Shown: positions 54,381 through 62,169 of the stretch, in pieces
How the letters are laid out: each line of letters starts with the position of its first letter
Position numbering within the stretch: the first letter of the stretch is position 1
Assembly (NCBI RefSeq): GCF_947495845.1
Contig: NZ_CANMAO010000007.1
Span: forward strand, 62,001-126,000
Reading direction: 5' to 3'
Source: an uncultured Endozoicomonas sp.
GTDB lineage: Bacteria; Pseudomonadota; Gammaproteobacteria; Pseudomonadales; Endozoicomonadaceae
Length of the DNA stretch: 64,000 bases
Notes under the pieces: model-generated
Database searches by the model: none
Seen by the model: the letters and a program-made list of their open reading frames with translations, nothing else
What the model was told of the DNA's origin: nothing
Made by a program: the position numbers and the translations under genes

Positions 54381-54797
54381 GTGCAGTCCGAGCAGGTCGT
54401 TCTGGCAGAGATCAAGCAAACCCATGAAGGCACATTGGCAACCAAGTGCCCTGTGGAAATCACACAAGAGGTGATTGGCGGCAAATGGAAAGGAGTGATT
54501 TTATATCAACTGCTGGATTTTGAGTGCATGCGTTTTAGCGAATTAAAGCGCTGCATGCCTCGAATTACTCAACGAATGCTGACCTTGCAGTTGCGCAGCC
54601 TTGAAGCGGATGGACTGGTGAATAGAGCGGTGTACCCAGAAATTCCGCCGCGGGTGGAGTATCGTTTGACCCCGTTGGGACTCACTCTGAGGCCGGTCAT
54701 TAACACCCTTCTTGCCTGGGGTGTGCTATACAGTGAAAACACATCCGACCGTTCAGCCCTGACAGCAGAACACACAGAGCAAAAAACAGGACAATAA
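54381..54797 (+). CDS. HxlR family transcriptional regulator
   Basis: 138 residues with the HxlR winged helix: CPVEITQEVIGGKWKGVILY, RFSELKRCMPRITQRMLTLQ, LRSLEADGLVNRAVYPEIPP and VEYRLTPLG. GTG 54381 has GGAGGGA upstream. The single Cys at the start of the domain is at the place used for redox sensing in some relatives (YodB/HypR). Probable repressor of the divergent nitroreductase. Confidence 0.9.
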   Translation: MQSEQVVLAEIKQTHEGTLATKCPVEITQEVIGGKWKGVILYQLLDFECMRFSELKRCMPRITQRMLTLQLRSLEADGLVNRAVYPEIPPRVEYRLTPLGLTLRPVINTLLAWGVLYSENTSDRSALTAEHTEQKTGQ

Positions 54798-54800
54798 CAA

Positions 54801-55289
54801 GTGCAATCACTACAGGATATTGACTGGAATCACTGGCAGCCCACCTTTCCAGCCACGCTGACGTTTGTAATTAAAGACGACCAGATTCTATTGATCCGCA
54901 AAAAACGGGGCATCGGTGCCGGTAAAATTAATGGCCCCGGTGGTAAGTTGGACCCCGGTGAAACATTACTGGAATGTGCGATTCGTGAAGTTCAGGAAGA
55001 GTTGTGCATTACACCGGTGGCACCAGAGTTTGTGGGGGAGAATTTATTCCAGTTTACCGACGGCCTCTCCTTTCATGTGCACACGTATATTGCCCGTGAT
55101 TATGAGGGGACGCCGGCAGAGACCGAGGAAGCGATTCCTCTTTGGTATGGGCTGGACAGCATTCCTTACGACGAAATGTGGGAAGACGACATTATCTGGG
55201 TACCAGAAATGTTGAATGGTCGTCGCTTTAAAGGGCGCTACTTGTTTGATGGCGATAACATGCTGGACCATGAAATAGAACTTTCATAA
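54801..55289 (+). CDS. Nudix hydrolase, MTH1/MutT-like
   Basis: 162 residues from GTG 54801, 3 bp after hxlR. The Nudix box is GGKLDPGETLLECAIREVQ followed by EELCI; the usual Gly two residues after EE is Cys. Upstream GIGAGKINGPGG and downstream IPYDEMWEDDIIWVPEML resemble MTH1-type 8-oxo-dGTP diphosphatases. Co-transcription with a redox-type regulator agrees with nucleotide-pool cleaning, but substrate is inferred. Confidence 0.88.
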   Translation: MQSLQDIDWNHWQPTFPATLTFVIKDDQILLIRKKRGIGAGKINGPGGKLDPGETLLECAIREVQEELCITPVAPEFVGENLFQFTDGLSFHVHTYIARDYEGTPAETEEAIPLWYGLDSIPYDEMWEDDIIWVPEMLNGRRFKGRYLFDGDNMLDHEIELS

Positions 55290-55379
55290 TAAATTTCAAA
55301 AAAATCATATGCAGGGGTTGGAATTCAAATAGACGTCCATATATTGATATCAACGGGGGCTGATCAGCACCGTTAAAGT

Positions 55380-55643
55380 AGGGTCTGTTGACGTTTCGTT
55401 ACGAGGCTCAGTGACTCAGAAAAACGGCAACCGCGCGAAAGGCTTGTGAAGTGCGTAGTCATTCTACGCCGAGCAAGCCTGACAAAGCGGGGACGTTTTT
55501 CTGAGTCACCCGAAGGGCGGATCAGGGCGCTCCCATGCCGTTGTTCCAGCGCCTTGAAAGGCAATGAGCATTCCTGCGGCACTGCGCCTAGCCATAGGAG
55601 CGCCCTGATCCGCTGAGCACGTAACGAAACGTCAACAGACCCT
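55380..55643. repeat. Three-armed palindromic element, 264 bp
   Basis: A perfect 23-bp inverted repeat closes the element (55380-55402 with 55621-55643, tip AGGGTCTGTTGACG). Inside are two independent arms. Arm 1: GTGACTCAGAAAAACG (55411-55426) with 55494-55509, 16 bp perfect, nested with AGGCTTG/CAAGCCT and GCGTAG/CTACGC. Arm 2: CGGATCAGGGCGCTCC (55518-55533) with 55597-55612, 16 bp perfect. A strand would fold as a three-way junction. No ORF. Confidence 0.9.
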
Positions 55644-55645
55644 TA

Positions 55646-55704
55646 GGCTTGTCCAATAAGGAAAGCCGATTTTATCCACCTATTGCTCTTTTGAGGATAT
55701 GGTT
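55646..55704 (+). promoter_or_regulatory. ROSE-like RNA thermometer candidate in ibpA leader
   Basis: Hairpin 1: GGCTT-g-TCC pairs with GGAAAGCC (55646-55667). Hairpin 2: TTGCT (55683-55687) can pair with the ribosome site AGGA (55694-55697) as U-A, U-G, bulged G, C-G, U-A, the ROSE signature, with loop CTTTTG. Outer pairs TA/TA and CC/GG extend it. Heat would melt it and expose the site. Confidence 0.6.
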
Positions 55705-56184
55705 ATGCGTACTATCGATTTTGATTTCACTCCACTCTATCGTTCTGCCATCGGTTTTGACCGGGTTGCCCAGCTGCTGGAATCCATGAACGGCGGTCAA
55801 GCGCAAAGCGCCAAGAACGGCGGTTACCCTCCTTACAACATCGAACTGCTCGACGACAACGAATACCGAATCACCATGGCGGTTGCCGGCTTCGCAGAAG
55901 ACGAGCTGGAAATAGAAAGCCGTGAAGGTGCTCTCGTCGTTCAGGGTAAGAAAAAGGCAGACGACACTGAACGTAAATACCTTTATCAGGGGATTGCTGA
56001 ACGTAACTTCGAGCGACGTTTCCAATTAGCTGACTATGTACGTGTAACTGGCGCCTCTATGAATAATGGCCTGCTTCATATTGATCTTGAGCGGGAAATT
56101 CCCGAAGCCATGAAGCCAAAAAAGATTACTATTGGTGGTAAAGTCGGCGATAAAAAATTGCTGGACGCTGAAGTCGAAGCCTAG
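55705..56184 (+). CDS. ibpA: Small heat shock protein IbpA (Hsp20)
   Basis: 159-residue alpha-crystallin chaperone that holds unfolded proteins on aggregates. N-terminus [20 protein letters not shown] and core [52 protein letters not shown] and [13 protein letters not shown] parallel E. coli IbpA. ATG 55705 has GAGG at 8-base spacing; ATG 55699 is too close. The TAG stop lies within the inverted end of the element at 56181, so the C-terminal tail may have been altered by that insertion. Confidence 0.95.
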   Translation: MRTIDFDFTPLYRSAIGFDRVAQLLESMNGGQAQSAKNGGYPPYNIELLDDNEYRITMAVAGFAEDELEIESREGALVVQGKKKADDTERKYLYQGIAERNFERRFQLADYVRVTGASMNNGLLHIDLEREIPEAMKPKKITIGGKVGDKKLLDAEVEA

Positions 56185-56348
56185 GAGCCTGTCGGACTTA
56201 GCCGACCGTAGCGAGAAAAAGTCCGGTTTGAGTCAGTTTTTATGCTCATTTGAGGCGAATAGCGAGCTATTCAACGAAAAGGAGCATAAAAAATGGCCAA
56301 ATCCGGTTTTTTCGCAGTAGGTCAGTGGTAAGTCCGACAGGCTCCTAG
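56181..56348. repeat. MITE-like element whose ends provide both neighbouring stop codons
   Basis: Perfect 20-bp inverted ends (tip CTAGGAGCCTGTCGGAC) at 56181-56200 and 56329-56348. The terminal CTAG gives TAG to ibpA (56182-56184) and, on the other strand, TAG to tatD (56345-56347). Inside, TTTTTATGCTC/GAGCATAAAAA and GAATAGC/GCTATTC form a nested hairpin. Confidence 0.9.
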
Positions 56349-57160
56349 AGCTTAAATACTTCATAGCAATTAGAAGAGGTGGCTTCGGTCACCTTTTTTA
56401 GTGATAAGCCTCGCAACTCTGCTAAAACCTCTGCAACTTTCTGAACCCTTGCTGGCTCATTTCTCTCTCCCTGAAAACCATTTAACGGCATATCCGGTGC
56501 ATCTGTTTCCAACACAATGCTGTCCAGTGGCAATGTTGCTGCAAGGTGTCGTGTTTTACTGGCCCGTGGGTATGTGATGCCTCCACCAAAGCCTAACTTG
56601 AAGCCCAGGTTTATATAGGTGTTCGCTTGCTGCTCACTGCCAGAGAAGGCATGGATGATGCCGCCTTGGGTGGGTTGGTGATGGCGTAAAATTTTCAGAA
56701 TCTGATCATGACTCTTTCTGCCATGAATAATGAGCGGTAGTTGATGTTGGCTGGCCAGCTGAACATGAGCGGTAAACAGTTCGATTTGTTTTTTAATATT
56801 GGCCTCACAGTGTTTCTGGTCATAGAAATCCAGACCAGTCTCTCCGATAGCCACAACACTGTCCGGTTTTTTCTGCAGTCTCTCATCAAGAAGAACAAGG
56901 TGATTATTGTGGTGTTCGGCAAGAAAATAAGGGTGCAGGCCAAGCGCTGTCACCAAGCGAACAGTGGATGTGTTGTTAATGTGTTCAATCAGATCCAGCA
57001 ACGGTTGCCACTCCGCGCATCGAGTGGCCGGTACACAAATGGTACCAATACCCGCTGCGAGCGCCCGCTCAATCACTTGTTCTCGATCCTGATCGAAAAC
57101 CGGAAAATTCAGATGACAATGGCTATCAAATAGTGCGACTTCTCGGTAGTCTTGCTGCAC
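56345..57160 (-). CDS. TatD-family metal-dependent hydrolase
   Basis: 271-residue TIM-barrel DNase-type hydrolase. Metal motifs: LFDSHCHLNFPVFDQDR at the start, AIGETGLDFY, LPLIIHGRKSHDQIL, IIHAFSG and VLETDAPDMPL. TatD proteins have 3'-5' exonuclease activity in DNA repair. Among E. coli paralogues it looks closest to YjjV, which is a guess from memory. Its stop codon is part of the inverted end of the repeat element. Confidence 0.92.
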   Translation of the reverse strand: MQQDYREVALFDSHCHLNFPVFDQDREQVIERALAAGIGTICVPATRCAEWQPLLDLIEHINNTSTVRLVTALGLHPYFLAEHHNNHLVLLDERLQKKPDSVVAIGETGLDFYDQKHCEANIKKQIELFTAHVQLASQHQLPLIIHGRKSHDQILKILRHHQPTQGGIIHAFSGSEQQANTYINLGFKLGFGGGITYPRASKTRHLAATLPLDSIVLETDAPDMPLNGFQGERNEPARVQKVAEVLAELRGLSLKKVTEATSSNCYEVFKL

Positions 57161-57204
57161 AAGGAATGTTCATCCCTATAAATTAATCTTTGATTCTAAT
57201 AACG

Positions 57205-57729
57205 ATGACAGCTGTACGAAAACATTCAACACAATTTTTGATCTCTGCAATACTTCTGGTGGCGCTGGCTTCGGTGTTTTATGTATCGAAGTACCTGAAA
57301 AATGCCCAGAATATTTCTGATAAACCCGTAGTCAAAACCACCAGTTATTGCCAAACCGTGGTTGGTTGCAGCGCTATTCTGGATGGCAATGAAGTGACAT
57401 TGCACATTTCCCCTCCGAGCTTGCCGGCAGCACAGCCGCTGGATATTTCGGTGAGCATCTCAGGGCTGGCAGCAGAAAACGTGACCATGGAGTTTATTGG
57501 CCGGGATATGCACATGGGATTGATGCCCTTTGTCCTTCAGGAATTGCCTCCGACAAATATCGGCACCAAGACGTTTATGGGGGCGAGCAGCGTCAGCTTC
57601 TGTACGGTAGATAACACCATGATATGGATGGCAGAGCTGAAAATAGAAACGGCGGATGCCATTCACTCTGTCTTGTTTGAATTGGATACCAGCAAAGAGG
57701 AAGTCAGTGATGCAAAAACGACATCATGA
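57205..57729 (+). CDS. Membrane-anchored protein linked to copper chaperone
   Basis: 174 residues from ATG 57205, with one N-terminal transmembrane helix (TQFLISAILLVALASVFYVS) and a periplasmic beta-type domain. The segment GRDMHMGLMPF is Met/His-rich and suits Cu(I) binding. Two Cys occur in YCQTVVGCSA. No named family recognised. The 3' end overlaps the PCuAC gene by 20 bases, so the two are probably co-produced and may hand over copper, for example to cytochrome oxidase. Confidence 0.75.
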   Translation: MTAVRKHSTQFLISAILLVALASVFYVSKYLKNAQNISDKPVVKTTSYCQTVVGCSAILDGNEVTLHISPPSLPAAQPLDISVSISGLAAENVTMEFIGRDMHMGLMPFVLQELPPTNIGTKTFMGASSVSFCTVDNTMIWMAELKIETADAIHSVLFELDTSKEEVSDAKTTS

Positions 57730-58240
57730 AGGTAAAACAAAAAGAACCCGGTTCCACGCAATGGTTTCTGGTGTGATGGCCGCAGCATTATTGCTGGTCG
57801 GTCAGTCTGCTTCGGCTCATGAGAATGGTCATGGAAGCCATGACGCACAGGGTGTTATTGAGTTGTCTGGCGTGATGGCGCGAGCGACCAAGCCAGGGAT
57901 GTCGACTTCTGCCGCTTATATGGTAATTCGAAATACCAGTGACGAAGCGGTCACTATTGAATCCATTGATAGCCCGGTGGCAAAAAAAACCGAACTGCAC
58001 ACAACCACCAAAAAAGATGGCATGATGAAAATGCAGCGGGTGGATAATCTGGAAATCCTGCCGGGTCAGGAAGTGCAGCTAAAGCCAGGTGGTTACCACG
58101 TTATGTTAATGGGGCTGAACAACCCTATTACCAATGGCAGTGAAGTGCCTGTCACGATTACCTTTAGCAATGGCGAAAAGCAGACCGTAAAAGCCCATGG
58201 GATGGAGAGCATCAAAGGTCAGCACATGGCTCACCACTGA
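57710..58240 (+). CDS. Periplasmic copper chaperone PCuAC
   Basis: 176 residues with a signal peptide (VSGVMAAALLLVGQSASA) and a PCuAC domain. Copper ligands fit the H-M...M...HxM pattern: KKTELHTTTKKDGMMKM and GGYHVMLMGL. The mature N-terminus is His-rich (HENGHGSHD) as is the C-terminus (GQHMAHH). Delivers Cu(I) to cytochrome c oxidase in other bacteria. ATG 57710 has AGAGG upstream. Confidence 0.9.
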   Translation: MQKRHHEGKTKRTRFHAMVSGVMAAALLLVGQSASAHENGHGSHDAQGVIELSGVMARATKPGMSTSAAYMVIRNTSDEAVTIESIDSPVAKKTELHTTTKKDGMMKMQRVDNLEILPGQEVQLKPGGYHVMLMGLNNPITNGSEVPVTITFSNGEKQTVKAHGMESIKGQHMAHH

Positions 58241-58252
58241 GCATTATCCGTT

Positions 58253-58284
58253 ACAAGAAAGGCGTCAACAGACGCCTTTCTTGT
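58253..58284. terminator. Bidirectional terminator between convergent genes
   Basis: ACAAGAAAGGCGTC/GACGCCTTTCTTGT, perfect 14-bp stem with loop AACA. Confidence 0.85.
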
Positions 58285-58289
58285 ATAAC

Positions 58290-59177
58290 TCATTTGCTAA
58301 CAGGCCGATAAACCCCATTGGGTAAAGTTTGTGGAAGGTTGTACTCAGGTGTTGTGAGCAATCGATACACAGCAGAATCTTTTTCTTTCAGGAGTGCTGG
58401 GGTATAAAGTTGCCACTCATCGCTGACTTCGCCCTTACGGTTTTCCTGTGCCCCTAGCAACGAAGTGATCGCCCAGTAGAAGTACTCTGTGGCCATGCAG
58501 CTGTAATCGCAGGTGTCATCGTCATAGGTATACCATGCATTTTCAGGGTAATGGGGCGGAATGGTTAGAAATTGACCTCCACGAGCCTGATCCATCGCAT
58601 TTGTCAGCAGTGTTCCGGGTGTTTCACCAAAGACCTCAGGGTAAGCTGAAGCATATCCAGCGTGGCTGATGATGTGCCAGACCTCTTCCAGAGAAGCATC
58701 AAAACGACCACGGTGGCCGTTAGTATGCCACTTTGGCATGGTTTCATCGTTACCTAAATCCTGACCTATCGCATCTTCCGGTTCATCCATATCATTAAGA
58801 TCATCAGGGCTTTCCCACATGATCATAAAGGCATGGTTATCTTTCATGGCATCCAGCACGGAAGGGTTATCTACTTTGCCATCCTCATCATTATCTAAGT
58901 ATTGAGCCATCACATTGGCTGCATGAAGCAGCCGGTCATCCTTCACGTTGTAAACGGCATAGATAGGAATGCCAAATACGTCTACTTTTCGGTTAAAGGC
59001 ACTAAAGCCCTTATCGTGATTGCTCACGATCATGAAATTAGGGTCGTTACCAGACTCACTTATGCTGTTTTCTTTTGAAAAATCAGACATGACACAACCA
59101 TTAAGGATAAGGAGCAGAGTTGGCATTATAACGTTTTGAAGTCTCAAGTTTTTTACCTCATTACTTGTCATCTTCAT
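58290..59177 (-). CDS. Lipoprotein with Ca-loop and HxxxH motif, unknown
   Basis: 295 residues with lipobox LILNGC (Cys about residue 28), so probably outer-membrane anchored. A DxDxDG-like calcium loop LDNDEDGKVDN occurs about residue 93. EEVWHIISHAGYASAYPEVFG (about 165) carries His-x3-His beside acidic residues and may bind metal. Three Cys occur, two in DTCDYSC. It could be a metallo-hydrolase, but no HExxH is present. Family not recognised. Confidence 0.75.
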   Translation of the reverse strand: MKMTSNEVKNLRLQNVIMPTLLLILNGCVMSDFSKENSISESGNDPNFMIVSNHDKGFSAFNRKVDVFGIPIYAVYNVKDDRLLHAANVMAQYLDNDEDGKVDNPSVLDAMKDNHAFMIMWESPDDLNDMDEPEDAIGQDLGNDETMPKWHTNGHRGRFDASLEEVWHIISHAGYASAYPEVFGETPGTLLTNAMDQARGGQFLTIPPHYPENAWYTYDDDTCDYSCMATEYFYWAITSLLGAQENRKGEVSDEWQLYTPALLKEKDSAVYRLLTTPEYNLPQTLPNGVYRPVSK

Positions 59178-59190
59178 ATTGTACGACCAA

Positions 59191-59250
59191 GGGCGTAACC
59201 ATCTCGTAAAAGCTATTTCATAGTATTCGGATTATCATCTGGTTACGCCC
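59191..59250. repeat. Palindrome GGGCGTAACCA ... TGGTTACGCCC
   Basis: Perfect inverted 11-mers separated by 38 bases, next to the promoter side of the lipoprotein gene. Confidence 0.7.
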
Positions 59251-59335
59251 GCGAAGGAGGGTGTTGCAAAAGCATGGGGACGAGATGTTTGGAGTTTTGC
59301 GACAGCCTCGAAGGCAGGAGTCCATTGGAAGGAAG

Positions 59336-59355
59336 GTTCCCGCCTGCGCGGGAAC
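59336..59355. repeat. Short GTTCCCGC palindrome
   Basis: GTTCCCGC/GCGGGAAC with loop CTGC, a repeat type common in many genomes. Confidence 0.65.
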
Positions 59356-59386
59356 GACGATAGTACGGCTATTACGCGGAGTGTCA

Positions 59387-59512
59387 CTAGTGCAAGGAAG
59401 CGTTAATACCCATACCGTTCACACTGAGCGGAGTCGAAGTGTGGTGCCTTGATCCTTCGACTCCGCTCAGGATGAACGGGGATGTATGCCTTATAACGCT
59501 TGGCTACACTAG
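59387..59512. repeat. MITE-like element with CTAG ends, 126 bp
   Basis: Ends CTAGTG...AAGCGTTA and TAACGCTT...CACTAG are inverted with an interrupted match. The core is a long imperfect hairpin (59415-59479): CCGTTCACACTGAGCGG with its complement near GATGAACGG. Confidence 0.75.
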
Positions 59513-59574
59513 ACATTTACTTAGACATAAAGACGTCATTTGACGTATTTATTGATGTTGCACAAGGGAAGCTT

Positions 59575-59979
59575 TCAGCTTTCAAGCTCGGCAAGTATGG
59601 CCTCAGCCAGTTCTGCCGGTGTCATAACGATGCCTTCTTCCTCATCAACCGGAAAAACCGCCAGAACGGTGTTGTCTTTTTCCAGCCCGGGAATCCAGCG
59701 CTCGAGCCATGCATCCAGTGTAATGGCTTTGGGTTTGCAATCTGACCAATCGCCCACCGCCCATGCGGCCGCGAAATCCGGATGAGGCCAGATAGGCAGA
59801 CATTCTTCGCCGTCAGTGGATGAGAGTTCAACCCAGCCCTCAGGGCTGTGCAAGCTCCAGATCTCTTCCCAATTGGCCACTTTTTTCAAAAAGTAGTCAA
59901 AACGCTCGTGGTCAGGCAGCTTCTGGATTGACTCAAGTTGTTTGTCGTTGAGTTTATAGGTCATCAGGTAACAACGCAT
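59575..59979 (-). CDS. DUF2750 family protein
   Basis: 134 residues from ATG 59979, or 129 from ATG 59964 (MTYKLNDKQLESIQ), which is the more family-like start; neither has a clear ribosome site. Motifs RFDYFLKKVANWEEIWSL, LPIWPHPDFAAAWA and AITLDAWLERWIPGLEKD match the DUF2750 pattern. Cytosolic; function unknown. Confidence 0.8.
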   Translation of the reverse strand: MRCYLMTYKLNDKQLESIQKLPDHERFDYFLKKVANWEEIWSLHSPEGWVELSSTDGEECLPIWPHPDFAAAWAVGDWSDCKPKAITLDAWLERWIPGLEKDNTVLAVFPVDEEEGIVMTPAELAEAILAELES

Positions 59980-60144
59980 AGAGTGACATGGATGAAGGGA
60001 GTGTATGCTGTTCGTTCATTTATTTGCAAATGCTCTGCGTTTAATTAGAGCGTTTTCAACGCTGAGCTAAAATGTTGGCTGGTGTTCTTTCTTAATGAAA
60101 GGGTATAGTCGCCCTCCCACATCAAGCTGTCTGTTTTGTAGCCT

Positions 60145-60756
60145 ATGAAGTTGTATGGAATGCCATTAGCGGCCTGTTTTATGGTGGCGGTGTTGATGGC
60201 TTGCAGAGAATTCTGTCCATTTTGGCCTGCGTTGTCGTTTATTGAAACATTCTGGCTGTTTTTGGCAGGGCTGATTGGTGGCATTCGGCTGCCGGATCTG
60301 GATCTGCGTATTCCCGGGCTTTCGCACCGATCCGCGATCACCCATTCCTGCCTGCCGGCCGTGTTGCTTTGGGTGTTGGGTGATGTGTTTATTGCGGCGG
60401 GCCTTGCACTGGGTATTGCACTTCATCTTTCATCAGACTTGCAACCTAAATCCTGGGCCGGTGGCGCACTGATTAAACTGCCGATACTGGGCAGTATTGG
60501 CATGCTCTCGCCCTTATGGTTGATCGTGAATATTGTTGGTTGCTTTGCCATGGTGATTGAAGTGATATCAGGCGAATCGGTGGATGCCCGGCAGGCGATC
60601 GTCATGATCAGCGTGATCGGTTCTGGTTGGTACTTTCTTCAGGAAGAAAAGCGTCCGCTGTTGCCTTTGATGACACTGGGATTTGCCATATTGCTTGTGC
60701 ATGCCGTCAAAGGTGGGACGCTGTCGGTAAAGATGGTGTGGCAGTATTTTGCATAG
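60145..60756 (+). CDS. Membrane protein, DUF457/YdjM-like metal-dependent hydrolase
   Basis: 203 residues with five or six hydrophobic helices. The segment GGIRLPDLDLRIPGLSHRSAITHS carries the PDxD...HR..THS pattern of YdjM-like membrane-bound metal-dependent hydrolases, with a further His in GIALHLSSDL. Substrate unknown. It converges with the DUF4250 gene 12 bp away. Confidence 0.75.
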   Translation: MKLYGMPLAACFMVAVLMACREFCPFWPALSFIETFWLFLAGLIGGIRLPDLDLRIPGLSHRSAITHSCLPAVLLWVLGDVFIAAGLALGIALHLSSDLQPKSWAGGALIKLPILGSIGMLSPLWLIVNIVGCFAMVIEVISGESVDARQAIVMISVIGSGWYFLQEEKRPLLPLMTLGFAILLVHAVKGGTLSVKMVWQYFA

Positions 60757-60768
60757 CCGATTTAAGGG

Positions 60769-60978
60769 TTAATCATGCACAAACTGGTTGTTCATGCTCT
60801 GGTAATGAAACTGGATTTTGTGCAGCTTCTCTTCGATGGATTGTGCACTCATATCCATTTCTTCTTCCAGCTCACTCAGCGAACTGCAGGTCAGCCGGAG
60901 TTTTTCATTCACAATGCTCAACAGAACAAACGGGCTAAGTTGCTCAGGGTGTTGTAGTTCCATGGCGGACTCCTCCAT
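60769..60978 (-). CDS. DUF4250 family small protein
   Basis: 69 residues. The stretch FVLLSIVNEKLRLTCSSLSE ... SIEEKLHKIQFHYQSMNNQF follows the DUF4250 consensus (LLSIVN-KLR ... KL--I-F-Y ---NQF). All-helical, no signal. Function unknown. The start could also be the internal Met at residue 6. Confidence 0.75.
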   Translation of the reverse strand: MEESAMELQHPEQLSPFVLLSIVNEKLRLTCSSLSELEEEMDMSAQSIEEKLHKIQFHYQSMNNQFVHD

Positions 60979-61004
60979 AGATGAACTCTCTACAACACAA
61001 TAGC

Positions 61005-62024
61005 CTAGCTGGCCGATTTTTCCTCTCGGTGTTTTTCCTGCTGCCTTTTACGTTCTTCCGATTTTCTTAAACGACGTTGTTCCACTGTTTTTAAAGCATC
61101 ACCACCCATATGCGCTTCACCACGGGCTTTAGCGAGGTTCATCTGCCGTTCCCGCTCCTGAAAACGGGCCCGTTGTTTGTCGGTGAGTTTGTCGTAGCAG
61201 TGTGGGCAGCTGACACCCTGCTGGAATTTTTCGCTGCGTTTGTCGTCTTCGGTGATGGGTAAACGGCAGGCGTTGCATTGATCGTATGAACCGGGCTCCA
61301 AATTATGGTTAACGGTGACCCGGTCATCAAACACAAAACATTCGCCTTCCCAGAGAGATTCCTCTGCAGGCACCTCTTCGAGATATTTGAGAATACCGCC
61401 TTTCAGGTGGTACACCTCGTCAAACCCTTTTTGCTTCAATAGCGCGGTGGATTTTTCGCAACGAATACCGCCGGTGCAAAACATGGCGACCTTTTTATGT
61501 TTTTCCGGATTCAGGTGTTCATCCACGTATTCCGGAAATTCACGGAAGGATTCCGTGTTTGGGTTAAGGGCGTGTTTAAAGGTACCTACCTGTACTTCGT
61601 AGTCGTTGCGGGTATCCACCACCACCACATCCGGATCGCTGATCAGAGCGTTCCAGTCTGTGGCGTTCACATAGGTGCCCACCACTTCTTTCGGGTCGAT
61701 GCCTTCAACGCCCAGGGTAACAATCTCTTTTTTCAGCTTCACCTTGGTGCGCTTGAACGGCATTTCATCGCTGAGGGATTCTTTACACTCGATAGGGTTA
61801 AGGCGCTGGTCTTGATTGAGCCAGTTCAGCAGAGCATCAATCCCATCGCGATTGCCAGCCACGGTGCCATTAATGCCTTCTTCCGCCAGCAACAGGGTGC
61901 CGCGCACATGGTTGGCTTCCATGGCTCTTAACAGTGGTTCACGGAGGTCTTTATAATCGTTCAGGGTGACGAATTTGTAGAGGGCGCAAACCACAGTGGG
62001 TGCGTCGTTTTGAAGTGATTGCAT
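61005..62024 (-). CDS. trhO: tRNA uridine-34 hydroxylase TrhO (YceA, rhodanese family)
   Basis: 339 residues. The N-terminal UPF0176 domain ([20 protein letters not shown]) precedes the rhodanese domain with active loop [16 protein letters not shown] (about residue 182). A C-terminal Cys cluster (CNACRLPI ... CPHCYDK) looks like a zinc site, and the tail is basic ([15 protein letters not shown]). TrhO makes 5-hydroxyuridine at the wobble position of tRNAs. Confidence 0.94.
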   Translation of the reverse strand: MQSLQNDAPTVVCALYKFVTLNDYKDLREPLLRAMEANHVRGTLLLAEEGINGTVAGNRDGIDALLNWLNQDQRLNPIECKESLSDEMPFKRTKVKLKKEIVTLGVEGIDPKEVVGTYVNATDWNALISDPDVVVVDTRNDYEVQVGTFKHALNPNTESFREFPEYVDEHLNPEKHKKVAMFCTGGIRCEKSTALLKQKGFDEVYHLKGGILKYLEEVPAEESLWEGECFVFDDRVTVNHNLEPGSYDQCNACRLPITEDDKRSEKFQQGVSCPHCYDKLTDKQRARFQERERQMNLAKARGEAHMGGDALKTVEQRRLRKSEERKRQQEKHREEKSAS

Positions 62025-62169
62025 TGTCTTTATTGTCCTTTACTGCCAGCCGGATCGTAAATCCGGAGCGGGTGTTAGCTGACGGATAGTAGCAGATTTG
62101 ACAGTGCCTGAAAAATCGGGGTGCTGCTATGATAGAGCCAACAATAAAGACCGGAACCCTGTGATTGCC

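Larger units (their letters stand above)
59178..59574. other. Repeat-rich 397-bp gap
   Basis: Contains three or more palindromes (59191-59250, 59336-59355, 59387-59512) and no supported gene. Confidence 0.6.

Noticed and set aside
58290-59177. Assigning the lipoprotein as a zincin peptidase
   Set aside because: The HExxH signature is absent; only His-x3-His is present.
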